Source of the DNA: JBBDYG01 sp040901765
GTDB taxonomy: Bacteria; Planctomycetota; Planctomycetia; Pirellulales; Lacipirellulaceae
Assembly (NCBI GenBank): GCA_040901765.1
Contig: JBBDYG010000028.1
Location: 1 to 44,707, forward strand
Direction: 5' to 3'
DNA: 44,707 nucleotides
The position numbers and the translations under genes were made by a program. Below are positions 24,301 through 33,609 of the stretch, one piece after another; the stretch's first letter is position 1, and each line of letters begins with the position of its first letter. Below the pieces are notes generated by a model, which saw only the letters and a list, made by a program, of their open reading frames with translations, searched no databases and had not been told where the DNA came from.

Positions 24301-24579
24301 ATGAAGAACGACAATATCGACAAACGTGGAGAATCAAAACACCGTGGCCGTGAGGCCGCTAGCGAGTGGTTGAGGACAGCTGATCCCGCAGAGACGGTGC
24401 GAGTTGCCGGATACGACTTTGACTACGACCTAGATACGCTTACCATTCTACGATCCCAAGGGTTCACAGTACCTCCATCGTCGGACGTTGACTTCTCTTG
24501 GGGGTTTTGGAAGAAGGTGAAAGGGCATGTTGTTCATTCGGTGTACACCAAGAGGAGCGGGGGCGACCAGACGTCCTGA
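24301..24579 (+). CDS. Hypothetical protein (92 aa)
   Basis: 92 aa with a good ribosome-binding site (AAGGAG about 11 bases before the ATG). The sequence starts MKNDNIDKRGESKHRGREAA, has an acidic centre (VAGYDFDYDLDTL) and ends in basic residues. I recognise no domain. Lower GC than the neighbours suggests acquired DNA. Judged real mainly from the start signal and an amino-acid composition that differs from the shadow frames. Confidence 0.5.
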   Translation: MKNDNIDKRGESKHRGREAASEWLRTADPAETVRVAGYDFDYDLDTLTILRSQGFTVPPSSDVDFSWGFWKKVKGHVVHSVYTKRSGGDQTS

Positions 24580-24763
24580 CCAGCCAAATTCGGAATATGC
24601 TCGTCAATCAATGAACATGGACATCCCCGGCGCTCGCGGCGGGGATCGAGACATAGTCGGCTTCTATGCCCGTCGTCACCCTCTAGGGAACAGTCGGGAA
24701 AGGTTTGCCACGTCCGGCGCTAGTTTGACATCGGCATCCGCTCCCGTATCGCGAATCGAGGAT

Positions 24764-25036
24764 CACCGACCAGACTTCGTGCAGCGAATGCTCGTAGGCC
24801 GCTCCAGCCCGCCCCTGCTGGTGGGCAACGTCCGACTTGAAGCTGTCGTAGTCGGTTTCCTCGGTCAGTCCCGCCAGCACCAGCATCCAGGCGGACTTGG
24901 GAACGAACAGCCGGAAGGCGTAATCCGTCCCGGCAGACTCCAGAATTTCGCACTCGCCGAGAAGTTGGGAGAATTGCTCCTTCAGTGCTTCGAGATGGCC
25001 TCGTGCTCGAGCCCGGGCCATGATGCGGTCGGGCAA
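24764..25036 (-). pseudogene. 5'-truncated second copy of the 123-aa hypothetical gene
   Basis: The minus frame from 25036 reads PDRIMARARARGHLEALKE, GTDYAFRLFVPKSAWMLVLA, ETDYDSFKSDVAHQQGRAG and YEHSLHEVWS, closely matching 11698-12069 from residue 28 on. The first 27 residues (MWIFTKHG...) are missing, and the last seven are replaced by unrelated sequence running to 24683. Both ends are therefore lost. The remaining DNA of 24580-25262 shows no other gene. Confidence 0.75.
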
Positions 25037-25262
25037 AGGCAGGCCCCGGTACCGCTGGCTGCCGCTGACGGCGATCAGCGACCCCGGAAATCAGCTGTGA
25101 CGCAGGGGTGCAAGTCACCACACGGTTAACGCCAAGGGGACGCCGCTTGTTACAATCAGCGGTACCGCGAGCCTGGATCGGCTCGAGGCTGAAACTTATT
25201 GGAAAACTTCGAATGAGACGTGTATCACCCGCTTCCGTGCCTTGGGCAACGGCCACTGAAGC

Positions 25263-28200
25263 ATGATGAATGCAATGCAAATTTGGCCGCCGGCTTACGT
25301 CGTTTTGTTCTCAGCGCTGCAATCCGCGGTTGCGCTCGCTTCCACTGCGATCACTTCAGAGCAATTGACGTTCTTTGAGGCGAAGATTCGTCCGGTGCTG
25401 GTCGCGCACTGCTATGAATGTCACAGCGCCGAGGCCCAAGAACTCGAGGGAGGGTTGCAGCTGGATGTGAAGGAGGGTTGGCAGGCCGGCGGCGATTCAG
25501 GCGAACCGGCCATCGTGCCCGGTAAACCGGACGAAAGTCGATTGATTCGTGCGATACGCCATGAAGATGGCGACTCCCCAATGCCGCCGGATCAATCCAA
25601 GCTTCCCGACCGGGTGATCGCCGATCTGATCGAGTGGGTGAACTTGGGCGCGCCGGATCCTCGGGAAGGGCTGGAGACCCTACGAGAACAGCAGACCTGG
25701 GAAACTCTCTATCGCGAACGGCTCCGGTGGTGGAGTTTACAGCCATTGAGCGTAGTCCCTCCCCCGCCGGTTCAGCAGCGAGCCTGGGTTCGCAACGAGG
25801 TAGATCAGTTTATTCTTGCCGCTCTGGAAGCGAAGAACGTACCGCCAGCCGCGGAGGCGGATCGCCGCGTGCTCGCTCGCCGGCTCAGTTTCGCGCTGAC
25901 CGGTTTGCCACCCACCCCAGAGCTCTTGGATCGATTCCTAGCGAATGCGTCGGCGGACGCTGAAGTCGCTTACGTTCAGTCCTTGCTCGACAGCCCCCAC
26001 TTTGGTGAACGTTGGGCGCGGCATTGGATGGACGTCATGCACTATGCCGACACGCATGGCTACGAATGGGATGTCCCGGCTAAGAACGCTTGGATGTATC
26101 GAGATTACCTCATCCGTGCGTTCAATGCAGATGTTCCGTTCCGGCAACTCGTGCTCGAGCACCTCGCCGGCGATTTGATTGAGCCGCGTGTCGATGCAGT
26201 CACCGGTCTAAACGAATCGCTGCACGGCCCGATGGCGCTGAGGCTTGGAGAACGTCGGCATGGCGACAGCGCCGCGGCGGAGGGCGTCACGCAAGAGGCG
26301 ATGGCGAATATCGTCGACACCGTTACCAAAGGCTTTCTGGCCACCACCGTTGCATGCGCGCAGTGCCATGATCATAAACTGGATGCCGTCGCGCAGCGAG
26401 ATTACTTCGCGCTCGCCGGCGTCTTCATGAGCTCGCGCTGGAGTTCGCGTGGTGTCGATGCAGTTGATCCGAACGAACGCATCATCGACGAACTGCGGTG
26501 CATCAAGCAAGACATCCGCGCAGAACTCGCGAACATCTGGCTGGCCTCGAATGAATTCATCGTGTCGCATCTTCAAGCAATTTCAGCCGGCGACGCGGCG
26601 ACAACGCGATTTCCGGAAAAGCTGGTGGCGTTTTGGCAGCGCATGCAAACCGAGCCGATTGGGAGCGACGAATTCAATCAAGAATGCGCCCGGCGACGCG
26701 CCGCGAACGAGGCAAACTTGAAGCTGGTCGCCGACTTCACGCGCGCTGGCGCCCCCGCCGTCTGGCAATGGGACGGATTCGGGATGCGCCACGGATTTGT
26801 GGGTGATGGCGAGATCGTCGTGGCGGAGGAGGGCGACGCAGCGCTCGCGCAGGTTCTGCCCGCCGGTCGATGGTCGCACGTCTGGTCGATGCGACTGCCG
26901 GGCGCGCTGCGAAGCCCGCTGTATGACGGCACGGCGGCTACGACATTCTCCATCGGCTGCGCCGGCGGCAGACATGCTGCCTATTCCATGATCGTCGATC
27001 AGGCGTTGCATTCGGAACGCATGCAGTTCATTGACCAGCCTTCCCCGGTGTGGCTTACACTGACCGCCGGCGAGTTCGATACGCTGGAGGGAAGCGTCGA
27101 TCGGGCGCGGCGACGAGTCTATCTCGAACTGGCCACAAAGTCGCTCAACAACTATTTCCCACCGCGCACCGGTTACGGCGGCGTCAAGGAAACGGACCTG
27201 CCCGATGAGCGTTCGTGGTTCGGCGTCACGCAAGTTTACGAACATCCCCCCGGCAAGCCTCCGCTCGATGAACTCTCTCGCTTTGCACCGCTTTTTGCCG
27301 ACGAAGCCGACTGGCCGACGCGATTCGCCAATCTGTTGCAGGCAGCGGTCGAGCGCTGGTCTCGCGATGAATACAGTTCCGAGGACGCGCGATTGCTCGA
27401 TGACGCGCTGCAGGCGAATCTGCTGCCAAACGACGTGCAAGCTACTCCACGGTTGGCGGAGCTGGTGGCCGACTATCGCGCTACCGCGAAGAAGTTGCAG
27501 CCTGACCGGACGATCGGATCCTTAGCGGATTGGCACGAAGGGCAAGACGAACGGATCGGCATCCGCGGTTCCTACACCGAATTCGGCGACGAGGTGCCGC
27601 GCGGCAACATCAGTTTTCTAGGAGGGGCCGCTGAGCGTCGCGTGCCTTTTTCCAGCGGGCGGTGGGAGCTGGCCCTCGGCATTGCCAGCGATCGGAATCC
27701 GCTGACAGCAAGAGTATTCGTCAATCGAGTCTGGCTACACCTGTTCGGCGAAGGACTCGTGCGGACGCCGGACGACTTTGGACATCTGGGCCAGACGCCG
27801 TCGCATCCCGAGTTGCTCGATTATCTCGCCGATCGCTTCGTGGCCGAGGGCTGGTCGCTGAAGAAGCTAGTGACGCTGCTCGTCAACTCCGCAACGTGGC
27901 GGCAAAGTGGCATAGCCTCGGCCGCTGCGATGGAGGTCGATCCCGAGAATCGTATCTGGCACCACATACCGGTGCGGCGTCTGGAGGCCGAAGCGATTCG
28001 CGATTCGATCTTGGCCGTTTCGGGGCGACTTGACCCGACGCTCTACGGTCCGCCGATTGATCCCTATCGCTTGGCAACGGACGCCGCCAAGCGACTGTAC
28101 TGCGGACCGCTGGATGGCGACGGACGACGCAGCATTTACCTCAAGATGACGCTAATGGAGCCGCCCCGCATGCTCGCAGTGTTCAATCAGCCGATCCCCA

Positions 28201-28532
28201 AACTGACGACGGGCCGTCGCGACGTGACCAACGTTCCCAATCAGGCGCTCGCCCTGTTGAACGATCCGTTTGTGATCGAGATGGCTCGGCATTGGGGCGA
28301 GCAGGTGCTGCAGGACGGCGCGACTTCGCCGGAAGAGCGCGCCGCACGGATGTACTCGACTGCTCTGGCGCGGCCGCCTCAGCCAGAGGAAACAGCACGC
28401 CTTGTGAAGCTGGCCGAGCAGTCCGCGAAATTACGGGGTCTCGATGCGAGCCGGCTCATGGATTGCCAGCCTGCCTGGCAGGATGCGGCGCACGCGATCT
28501 TTAACCTGAAGGAATTCATCTATGTCCCTTAA
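25263..28532 (+). CDS. PSCyt1-DUF1549-DUF1553 cytochrome-type planctomycete protein
   Basis: 1089 aa. Signal peptide at about 1-27. The planctomycete cytochrome C-type domain has its heme motif in HCYECHSAE (C50, C53, H54), with a later MPPDQSKL that may bring the axial Met. DUF1549 follows (about 165-400): WVRNEVDQFILAALEAK, HFGERWARHWMDVMHYADTH and a second CxxCH in ACAQCHDHKLD. A middle insert (about 440-740) carries a beta-rich segment. DUF1553 closes the protein (about 790-1089: NPLTARVFVNRVWLHLFGEG, VTNVPNQALALLNDPF, ALARPPQPEE). Function unproven; proposed exported redox or carbohydrate-related role. It overlaps the DUF1501 gene by 11 bases, the standard pairing in this phylum. Confidence 0.9.
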   Translation: MMNAMQIWPPAYVVLFSALQSAVALASTAITSEQLTFFEAKIRPVLVAHCYECHSAEAQELEGGLQLDVKEGWQAGGDSGEPAIVPGKPDESRLIRAIRHEDGDSPMPPDQSKLPDRVIADLIEWVNLGAPDPREGLETLREQQTWETLYRERLRWWSLQPLSVVPPPPVQQRAWVRNEVDQFILAALEAKNVPPAAEADRRVLARRLSFALTGLPPTPELLDRFLANASADAEVAYVQSLLDSPHFGERWARHWMDVMHYADTHGYEWDVPAKNAWMYRDYLIRAFNADVPFRQLVLEHLAGDLIEPRVDAVTGLNESLHGPMALRLGERRHGDSAAAEGVTQEAMANIVDTVTKGFLATTVACAQCHDHKLDAVAQRDYFALAGVFMSSRWSSRGVDAVDPNERIIDELRCIKQDIRAELANIWLASNEFIVSHLQAISAGDAATTRFPEKLVAFWQRMQTEPIGSDEFNQECARRRAANEANLKLVADFTRAGAPAVWQWDGFGMRHGFVGDGEIVVAEEGDAALAQVLPAGRWSHVWSMRLPGALRSPLYDGTAATTFSIGCAGGRHAAYSMIVDQALHSERMQFIDQPSPVWLTLTAGEFDTLEGSVDRARRRVYLELATKSLNNYFPPRTGYGGVKETDLPDERSWFGVTQVYEHPPGKPPLDELSRFAPLFADEADWPTRFANLLQAAVERWSRDEYSSEDARLLDDALQANLLPNDVQATPRLAELVADYRATAKKLQPDRTIGSLADWHEGQDERIGIRGSYTEFGDEVPRGNISFLGGAAERRVPFSSGRWELALGIASDRNPLTARVFVNRVWLHLFGEGLVRTPDDFGHLGQTPSHPELLDYLADRFVAEGWSLKKLVTLLVNSATWRQSGIASAAAMEVDPENRIWHHIPVRRLEAEAIRDSILAVSGRLDPTLYGPPIDPYRLATDAAKRLYCGPLDGDGRRSIYLKMTLMEPPRMLAVFNQPIPKLTTGRRDVTNVPNQALALLNDPFVIEMARHWGEQVLQDGATSPEERAARMYSTALARPPQPEETARLVKLAEQSAKLRGLDASRLMDCQPAWQDAAHAIFNLKEFIYVP

Positions 28533-29982
28533 CGTCGTGCCCCCGAGAATCGAACGGCGAATGACTCGGCTGTGCCCAGGATTCGACGGATTGGCCCGTT
28601 CGCGACGCGACTTCCTACGGCGTACGAGTCTAGGCTTTGGCTGGCTGGCGTTCACCGGATTGACGAAGCAAAGCGCGGTGGCGGAAACCCCACGCACGCC
28701 GTTCCATTTCGCGCCCCGAGCCAAGCGGGTGATCTTCCTGTTCATGGACGGCGGCGTTTCGCACGTCGATACTTTCGATCCCAAGCCCCAACTTACTGCG
28801 CGCCACGGCCAACCGGCGAATTGGAAGGCCGATAAACTGTCCCAATCAGTAAGCGCCAGTCGCAAGTGGCTCGGCAGCCCGTGGAAGTTCCAGCAGCACG
28901 GGGAATCAGGTCTATGGGTCAGCGACCTCTTTCCGCATGTCGCCCGCGTGGCGGATGAGTTGTGCGTGATCCGCTCGCTCGTGGGCGAGACGCCGTTGCA
29001 CGGAGCTCAAGCGTTGCTGCTCCACACCGGGCGCTCGATCGGCGCGGCTCCCAGTCTGGGCTCGTGGTTGTCGTACGGCCTGGGAACGGAGAACGAGCAG
29101 CTTCCCGGTTATGTGCTGCTCAACAACGACTGGATCCCCAACGGCGGTTACCAAAACTTCGCCAGCTCGTTCCTGCCGGCCACGCATCAGGCAACGATGT
29201 TCCGCGCCAAGGGAACGCCGGTCGACAACATCCTGCCGCACGACCCGTTGGCAGTGCAGCAAGCCAAGCTCGAATTCCTGCGCGTGCAGGACGGCGCTTT
29301 TGCCCAGGATGGCGGTGACTTGGAGGCGATCGAATCCGCCATCCGTAACTATGAAACCGCGGCGCGGATGCAAACGCTCGTACCGCAGCTTTGCGACGTG
29401 AGTGCCGAAAGTACGGAAACGTTGAGGCTCTACGGCGTGGATCGCGCGAACCAGTATGAACAGTTCTACGCGCTGCAATGCCTGCGCGCGCGGCGGCTCG
29501 TTGAGGCAGGCGTGCGATTCGTGGAAGTGACTTGCCCGCTGACGCACAGCAACAACGCCCCCTGGGACCAGCATGGCGATCTGAAACTGCGCCACGCCGA
29601 GAACGCCCGCATCACCGACCAGCCAGTGGCCGCGCTGCTTATCGACCTCAAGCGACGCGGCCTGCTAGATAACACGCTCGTCGTGTGGGCCGGCGAAATG
29701 GGCCGCACTCCCCACAGTTCCGGGACCGACGGCCGCGACCATCATGTCAGTGGTTACACAATCTGGATGGCCGGCGGCGGAGTCCGCGGTGGCATCACCT
29801 ATGGGGCCACTGACGAAATGGGCATGAGCGCCGTTGAGAACCCGTTGGACATTCACGACATCCATGCCACCATTCTTCATCAGCTCGGTGTAAATCACGA
29901 GAAGCTGACGTTCCGCTACGGCGGCCGCGACGTACGGCTTACTGATGTGCATGGACGAGTGGTCCGAGAGATTCTGGCCTGA
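28522..29982 (+). CDS. Tat-exported DUF1501 protein
   Basis: 486 aa of the DUF1501 (sulfatase/alkaline-phosphatase-fold) family. The Tat signal is at residues 26-36 (RSRRDFLRRTS). VIFLFMDGGVSHVDTFDPKP gives the metal-site start, then GSWLSYGLGTENEQLPGYVL, and VVWAGEMGRTPHSSGTDGRD with HHVSGYTIWMAGGGVRGG near the end holds the conserved H/D ligands. AAGGA about 9 bases before the ATG at 28522 supports that start even though it lies inside the previous gene. The Tat signal indicates export of a folded, possibly metal-bound protein that works with the preceding DUF1549/1553 product. Confidence 0.92.
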   Translation: MSLNVVPPRIERRMTRLCPGFDGLARSRRDFLRRTSLGFGWLAFTGLTKQSAVAETPRTPFHFAPRAKRVIFLFMDGGVSHVDTFDPKPQLTARHGQPANWKADKLSQSVSASRKWLGSPWKFQQHGESGLWVSDLFPHVARVADELCVIRSLVGETPLHGAQALLLHTGRSIGAAPSLGSWLSYGLGTENEQLPGYVLLNNDWIPNGGYQNFASSFLPATHQATMFRAKGTPVDNILPHDPLAVQQAKLEFLRVQDGAFAQDGGDLEAIESAIRNYETAARMQTLVPQLCDVSAESTETLRLYGVDRANQYEQFYALQCLRARRLVEAGVRFVEVTCPLTHSNNAPWDQHGDLKLRHAENARITDQPVAALLIDLKRRGLLDNTLVVWAGEMGRTPHSSGTDGRDHHVSGYTIWMAGGGVRGGITYGATDEMGMSAVENPLDIHDIHATILHQLGVNHEKLTFRYGGRDVRLTDVHGRVVREILA

Positions 29983-30119
29983 ATATAACACGCACCGTAA
30001 ACCCTAGTGCTGGCCAGACGCCCGGATCGCAAAGGTGGAGGAAACCGATGCCCGACTCCGATTTGCTCGCCTGGATTGGGAATTTAGCGTAGGTGTGGAT
30101 CGGCGGCACGAATAGAGCT

Positions 30120-30470
30120 TGATTGGCTTGCGCTACGAGCCGCAGCCCAATAAGAACGTGCTTGGCTACTGGACAACGCCGCCGACTGGGCCGACTGGGA
30201 ATTCGAGGTTGCAACGGCCGGCTGGTACGAAGTTTTAGTCCATCAAGGCTGCGGCAACAGAAGCGGAGGCGCGGAAGTTGCGGTTCAGATCGACAATCAG
30301 ACACTCACTTTCAAGGTTCAGGAGACGGGCCATTTTCAGCAGTTGATCCAACGAACGGTTGGCCAGGTGGAGCTTGCGGCGGGAAAGAACACGCTTGCGG
30401 TAAGCCCCAAACGAAACCCGGGGTTGCCGTGATGGACCCGCGTGGGTTCGTGCTCTGCCCGGCGCCGTAG
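30120..30470 (+). pseudogene. Frameshifted C-terminal module of a planctomycete sulfatase-type protein
   Basis: Three frames must be joined: NKNVLGYWT, then NAADWADWEFEVATAGWYEV with LVHQGCGNRSGGAEVAVQID, QTLTFKVQETGHFQQLI and QVELAAGKNTLAV, then KPQTKPGVAVMDPRG to a stop at 30470. Single-base losses near 30176 and 30403 explain the switches. The module is the beta-sandwich found after sulfatase domains in planctomycetes. The catalytic sulfatase part is gone. Confidence 0.7.
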
Positions 30471-30719
30471 CTGCGGTCGCATGAATAGCGATCGATCCCG
30501 GGGATCCCCTAGATGGCATGAATTTCCATCCCAGGACCCCGAAGGCTGGATTGGATTTGTGGAAGACTTTGAGCGTAGTAGGCACCCAGTGCTGAACGAT
30601 TCGCGGTGGACCGCCGACGAGCGGCCGTTCCCAAAACGGGTAGAGTCGAGAGGTGGCGCGGTGGTTTAGGTGTAGCCTATCTGTGTCCCGCTCTTTCGTC
30701 TGCGGGTGCCTCACTAGCT

Positions 30720-31442
30720 GCACCATGCTCCGTTTCCACACTCCCGCTCATCGAACCCGGCGTGCGCAATTAACGCACCGGGCTCTCCGACTGGCTTCTC
30801 TCACCAGCACACGATGGCTCTGTCTCGCATCGGACGTGACTCCGAAGACATCGCCATCTTCGCTGGCAAGTAAAGTTCTTTCCGTGACCGCCTAGTCATT
30901 ATTGGAGTTGATAGGCAAAGCCAATCTCCGGACTGTTGGTCTCTTCCAGCAACGCGCCAGAAGTCAGGCCCCTTTCCTCCACCGGCATTACCTGGCTTCA
31001 ACAGTAGTACGGGCCTGTCCGCCACCCCAAACGGCCGAGCCTGCTCCTCACGGAGTTCTCGTTGAGAGCCACGACCTCTCACCGCTGGGGCTTCCCGTGT
31101 TCCGACGATCTCCTCTTCCAGACATGCCGACGCCACTACCCCGGCGGAACCGTTGAATCCTGTCGCTATCTCGTCCCACGGCCACGGCCTTCCCGTTAAC
31201 CCAGAATGGTCGGCTTCCGCCACAAGTCATTTTCGAGGCCTGCTCGGCGTTCACTCACGTTTCGGCCTGCCTGTTCGCTCGATCACCCTAGGTGACTTTT
31301 ACGCAGAGTACTTCAACGCATGTCGTTACCTCCTTGCGCCGCTCTGGTTGCTTCCGGCCGAGCGACCGATTGGCCGGGTGGGATTCGCACCCACTGGAGA
31401 TCGCCGACTTTCACGGCATACTGGGTTGTTGGCGTGTGTCAC
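30720..31442 (-). mobile_element. ORF-less / degenerate group II intron
   Basis: Read on the minus strand, the 5' part (31442 down to about 31370) has GTGAAAGTCGGCGATCTCCA and GTGGGTGCGAATCCCACCCG, typical of group II domain I. GTAATGCCGGTGGAGGAAAG and the phrase GNAGGGKGPDFW in translation recall the leader before intron-encoded proteins. At the 3' end there is a domain V hairpin at 30753-30785. The distance between these parts is only about 660 bases, so the reverse transcriptase/maturase ORF normally in domain IV is absent. The 5' end lies 3-4 bases after the stop of the PEP-CTERM tail at 31446. Both boundaries, especially the 3' one, are approximate. Confidence 0.7.
30753..30785 (-). ncRNA. 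Group II intron domain V hairpin
   Basis: On the minus strand it starts GAGCCCGGTGCG, has a short loop TTAATTG, then CGCAC, a two-base bulge GC and CGGGTTC. This is the 33-34-nt layout of domain V: the AGC catalytic triad, two helices and the 2-nt bulge on the 3' strand. Confidence 0.75.
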
Positions 31443-31445
31443 GCG

Positions 31446-31736
31446 TTAATGAGTTTTCGGAACTTTGTACGCGCGGCCGCCCTCTCGGAGACAACAGCCC
31501 ACTGCCGCAACAATCCACAGCATCATGGCAGTCGGCGGTTCGGGCACCGTCGCATTGGACAGAGTGCCGCTGCCGGAACTTTGGCCGAAGTGGGCTTTCC
31601 ACACGCCGTAGTCCGCGGCCGTCACACTTCCAGGAGTCGTGTCAGCGAAAAGTGTGGCCGCCGAGCCGAGTTTGTCGCGCCACCGCGTGTAATCGGCGAG
31701 ATCGACGGCGCCGTTGCCATCGTAATCGCCGGGCAC
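31446..31736 (-). pseudogene. Detached dockerin-like + PEP-CTERM tail
   Basis: 96 codons reading VPGDYDGNGAVDLADYTRWR, TAADYGVWKAHFGQSSGSG and VPEPPTAMMLWIVAAVGCCL, then a basic tail. This is the last 90 residues of a PEP-CTERM protein without its body. The frame is open a little further upstream (AGTTIAATL), where it overlaps the end of the larger repeat protein in another frame. No start site belongs to it. A leftover tail from recombination between neighbouring tails of the same design, or the end of a larger gene broken by a frameshift. Confidence 0.6.
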
Positions 31737-33609
31737 GAGAGTGGCCGCGATGGTCGTCCCGGCCTCGTCGGAGACAACAGCCCGCTACAGCAACAATCAA
31801 CAGCATCACGGTAGTAGCCGGTTCAGGAACGGCCGCTTTCGCGTTGGTGGCCGAGCCATTGCCGCTGGTATATCCAAAGTTTTGGCGCCACACAGTGTAA
31901 TCACCCACGTCGATTTGATTGTTGCCGTTGCCATCCGCAACGAGATTTGTGGTCGAGCCACGCGTGTTGCGCCACATGGTGTAGTCGGCCGCGTCGACGG
32001 CGCCGTTTTGGTTGTAGTCGCCGATGAGACCTGCTGCCGCGAGACTTAGCGCACCGGTGGTGTAAAGCTGCGATGTATTCCACGCCAGGCCGGCCAGCGC
32101 GGGCAGGTTGATCGACGCGAACGTTCCGCTGCGAGTGCTCCAGTCGAACAGGTCGTACGTGTGGCCCGCGGCAGGGTTGAAGCCGTCGATGAGCGTCACG
32201 TTCAGAGCGCCGCCCAGGCCAAGATTTCCGCTGGCGAGGATGGCGTCGTACTGGCCGCCGCGGCTCGTGCCGCCCAGCTCCATGATCAGCGTGCTGGTGG
32301 GAGCCAGCGCGATGCTGCCCACCGTGGTGAACGCCGCCGACAATCCGGGATCGAACGTGCCGGTGAAGTTGACGTGGTTGAACGTGCCGACGCCCTTCAC
32401 ATAGCCGGGAAGCGTGATTCTTTGCGCGACGCTGTTGCCGGTGATGTGGCCATTATTGATCATCGGCTTGGCGACATTGTTGGGCGTACTGACCGCACCA
32501 AAGCCGGTGACGTTGCCGCCGAAATCGAGCGTCAGGCCGTTGGCGGCGTTGAGCGTGCCGGGGCTGCCGGCGCTGCCGAGCGTGGCCAGAGCCAGCGAGT
32601 CGAAGACCACGTCGTTGGCATCGAGCAGCGTGACGCTGTTGGCGCCGACCTGGAGAGTCCCCTGCGTGCCGAATCCGTTCACCGCCGCAGCGTTGCCGAG
32701 GGTGAGATTCCCAGTGGCGGAGATCGTGGAGCCGGCAGCCCCGGTGATTCGCAGCGCCTGCACGCCGCTGGCCCGAAACTCGCCGTTGGTAGGCACCGCC
32801 AGATTTGCCAGGCCAGTGATCGTGCCGCCGGTGAGTTCGAGTATTCCGCGGTCGAAATCCAACGCGCCGCCAGCGCCGATGACGAGACTATTGGCTTTGA
32901 ACGTACCGCCGTCGATCGTCAGCGGTTTCGCGAGCGTGGCGGTCCCTTCGACGGTCAGGCCTTTTCCTGTGGAGATCGCGGGCGCTGCGCCAAAGAGGTC
33001 CGCGATGGCCGCATCCGACCCGACGTCGCGATTGCCGGCGAGCTGAATCGTGCCGGAATTGAAATTGAACGTGCCGGAGGCCGCTCGACTATAGTTGTCG
33101 AAGCGGAGCGTGCCGCCCGAGAGATTAACTGTTGCTGTCCCTCCGATCTCAAGACCCTCCAAGGCGAGGGCGCCGGCGCCATCTTTGGTCATCATACCCG
33201 TGGACAGGCTCAGACTGTTTGGGTAGGTCAGCGTCTTCGTCGCGTCGACCTCGATCGTGCCGCCAAGGAACGAAAACGAGATGCCCCGGGTAGCAGCCAT
33301 GGTGAAGCTCTGGGTAGCTCGGAGCGTGCCTCCAAAGAACTGGAATTGATAAAGATTAAACGCGCCAGGCGGCGTCCCCAGATTCGCATCCGCACTGATG
33401 GCGAGCGTTCCGCTATCGGCGGCGGTGATGCCGCTGTAGGAGTTCGTACCGGAAAGCGTCGTCGTGCCGGGGCCCCACTTGCGTACGCTGCCGATGCCAG
33501 TAATCGGCGTGGCAAACGTGAGATCGCCGGTGTGACCGAATTGCAGGCTGCCATTTCCGGGACCGAGCTGCACCCTCAGAGGCTTGCAGCACTCCCGCAG
33601 CGCCGCCAT
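31642..33609 (-). CDS. 3' part of a frameshifted autotransporter-type beta-strand-repeat PEP-CTERM protein
   Basis: This frame carries most of a secreted repeat protein: TTTLSGTNSYSGITAADSGT is an autotransporter-associated beta-strand repeat (PF12951 type), followed by many Gly/Thr/Leu-rich strands, a dockerin-like GDYNQNGAVDAADYTMWRN and VPEPATTVMLLIVAVAGCCL as PEP-CTERM anchor. The true end should be just after the anchor. About 30 residues of out-of-register sequence (DDHRGHSRARRLRW) follow to 31642, read through DNA of the adjacent tail. The real N-terminus is the frame at 33413-34222, and the first residues here (before about 33577) are not native. Expected location: cell surface or outer layer, sorted by an exosortase-type system. 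Confidence 0.7.
   Translation of the reverse strand: MAALRECCKPLRVQLGPGNGSLQFGHTGDLTFATPITGIGSVRKWGPGTTTLSGTNSYSGITAADSGTLAISADANLGTPPGAFNLYQFQFFGGTLRATQSFTMAATRGISFSFLGGTIEVDATKTLTYPNSLSLSTGMMTKDGAGALALEGLEIGGTATVNLSGGTLRFDNYSRAASGTFNFNSGTIQLAGNRDVGSDAAIADLFGAAPAISTGKGLTVEGTATLAKPLTIDGGTFKANSLVIGAGGALDFDRGILELTGGTITGLANLAVPTNGEFRASGVQALRITGAAGSTISATGNLTLGNAAAVNGFGTQGTLQVGANSVTLLDANDVVFDSLALATLGSAGSPGTLNAANGLTLDFGGNVTGFGAVSTPNNVAKPMINNGHITGNSVAQRITLPGYVKGVGTFNHVNFTGTFDPGLSAAFTTVGSIALAPTSTLIMELGGTSRGGQYDAILASGNLGLGGALNVTLIDGFNPAAGHTYDLFDWSTRSGTFASINLPALAGLAWNTSQLYTTGALSLAAAGLIGDYNQNGAVDAADYTMWRNTRGSTTNLVADGNGNNQIDVGDYTVWRQNFGYTSGNGSATNAKAAVPEPATTVMLLIVAVAGCCLRRGRDDHRGHSRARRLRWQRRRRSRRLHAVARQTRLGGHTFR

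Noticed and set aside
31320..31814. Plus-strand open frames across the intron that look like small hypothetical proteins
   Set aside because: They run antisense over intron RNA structure and PEP-CTERM tails. Similar spurious proteins arise wherever such introns occur.
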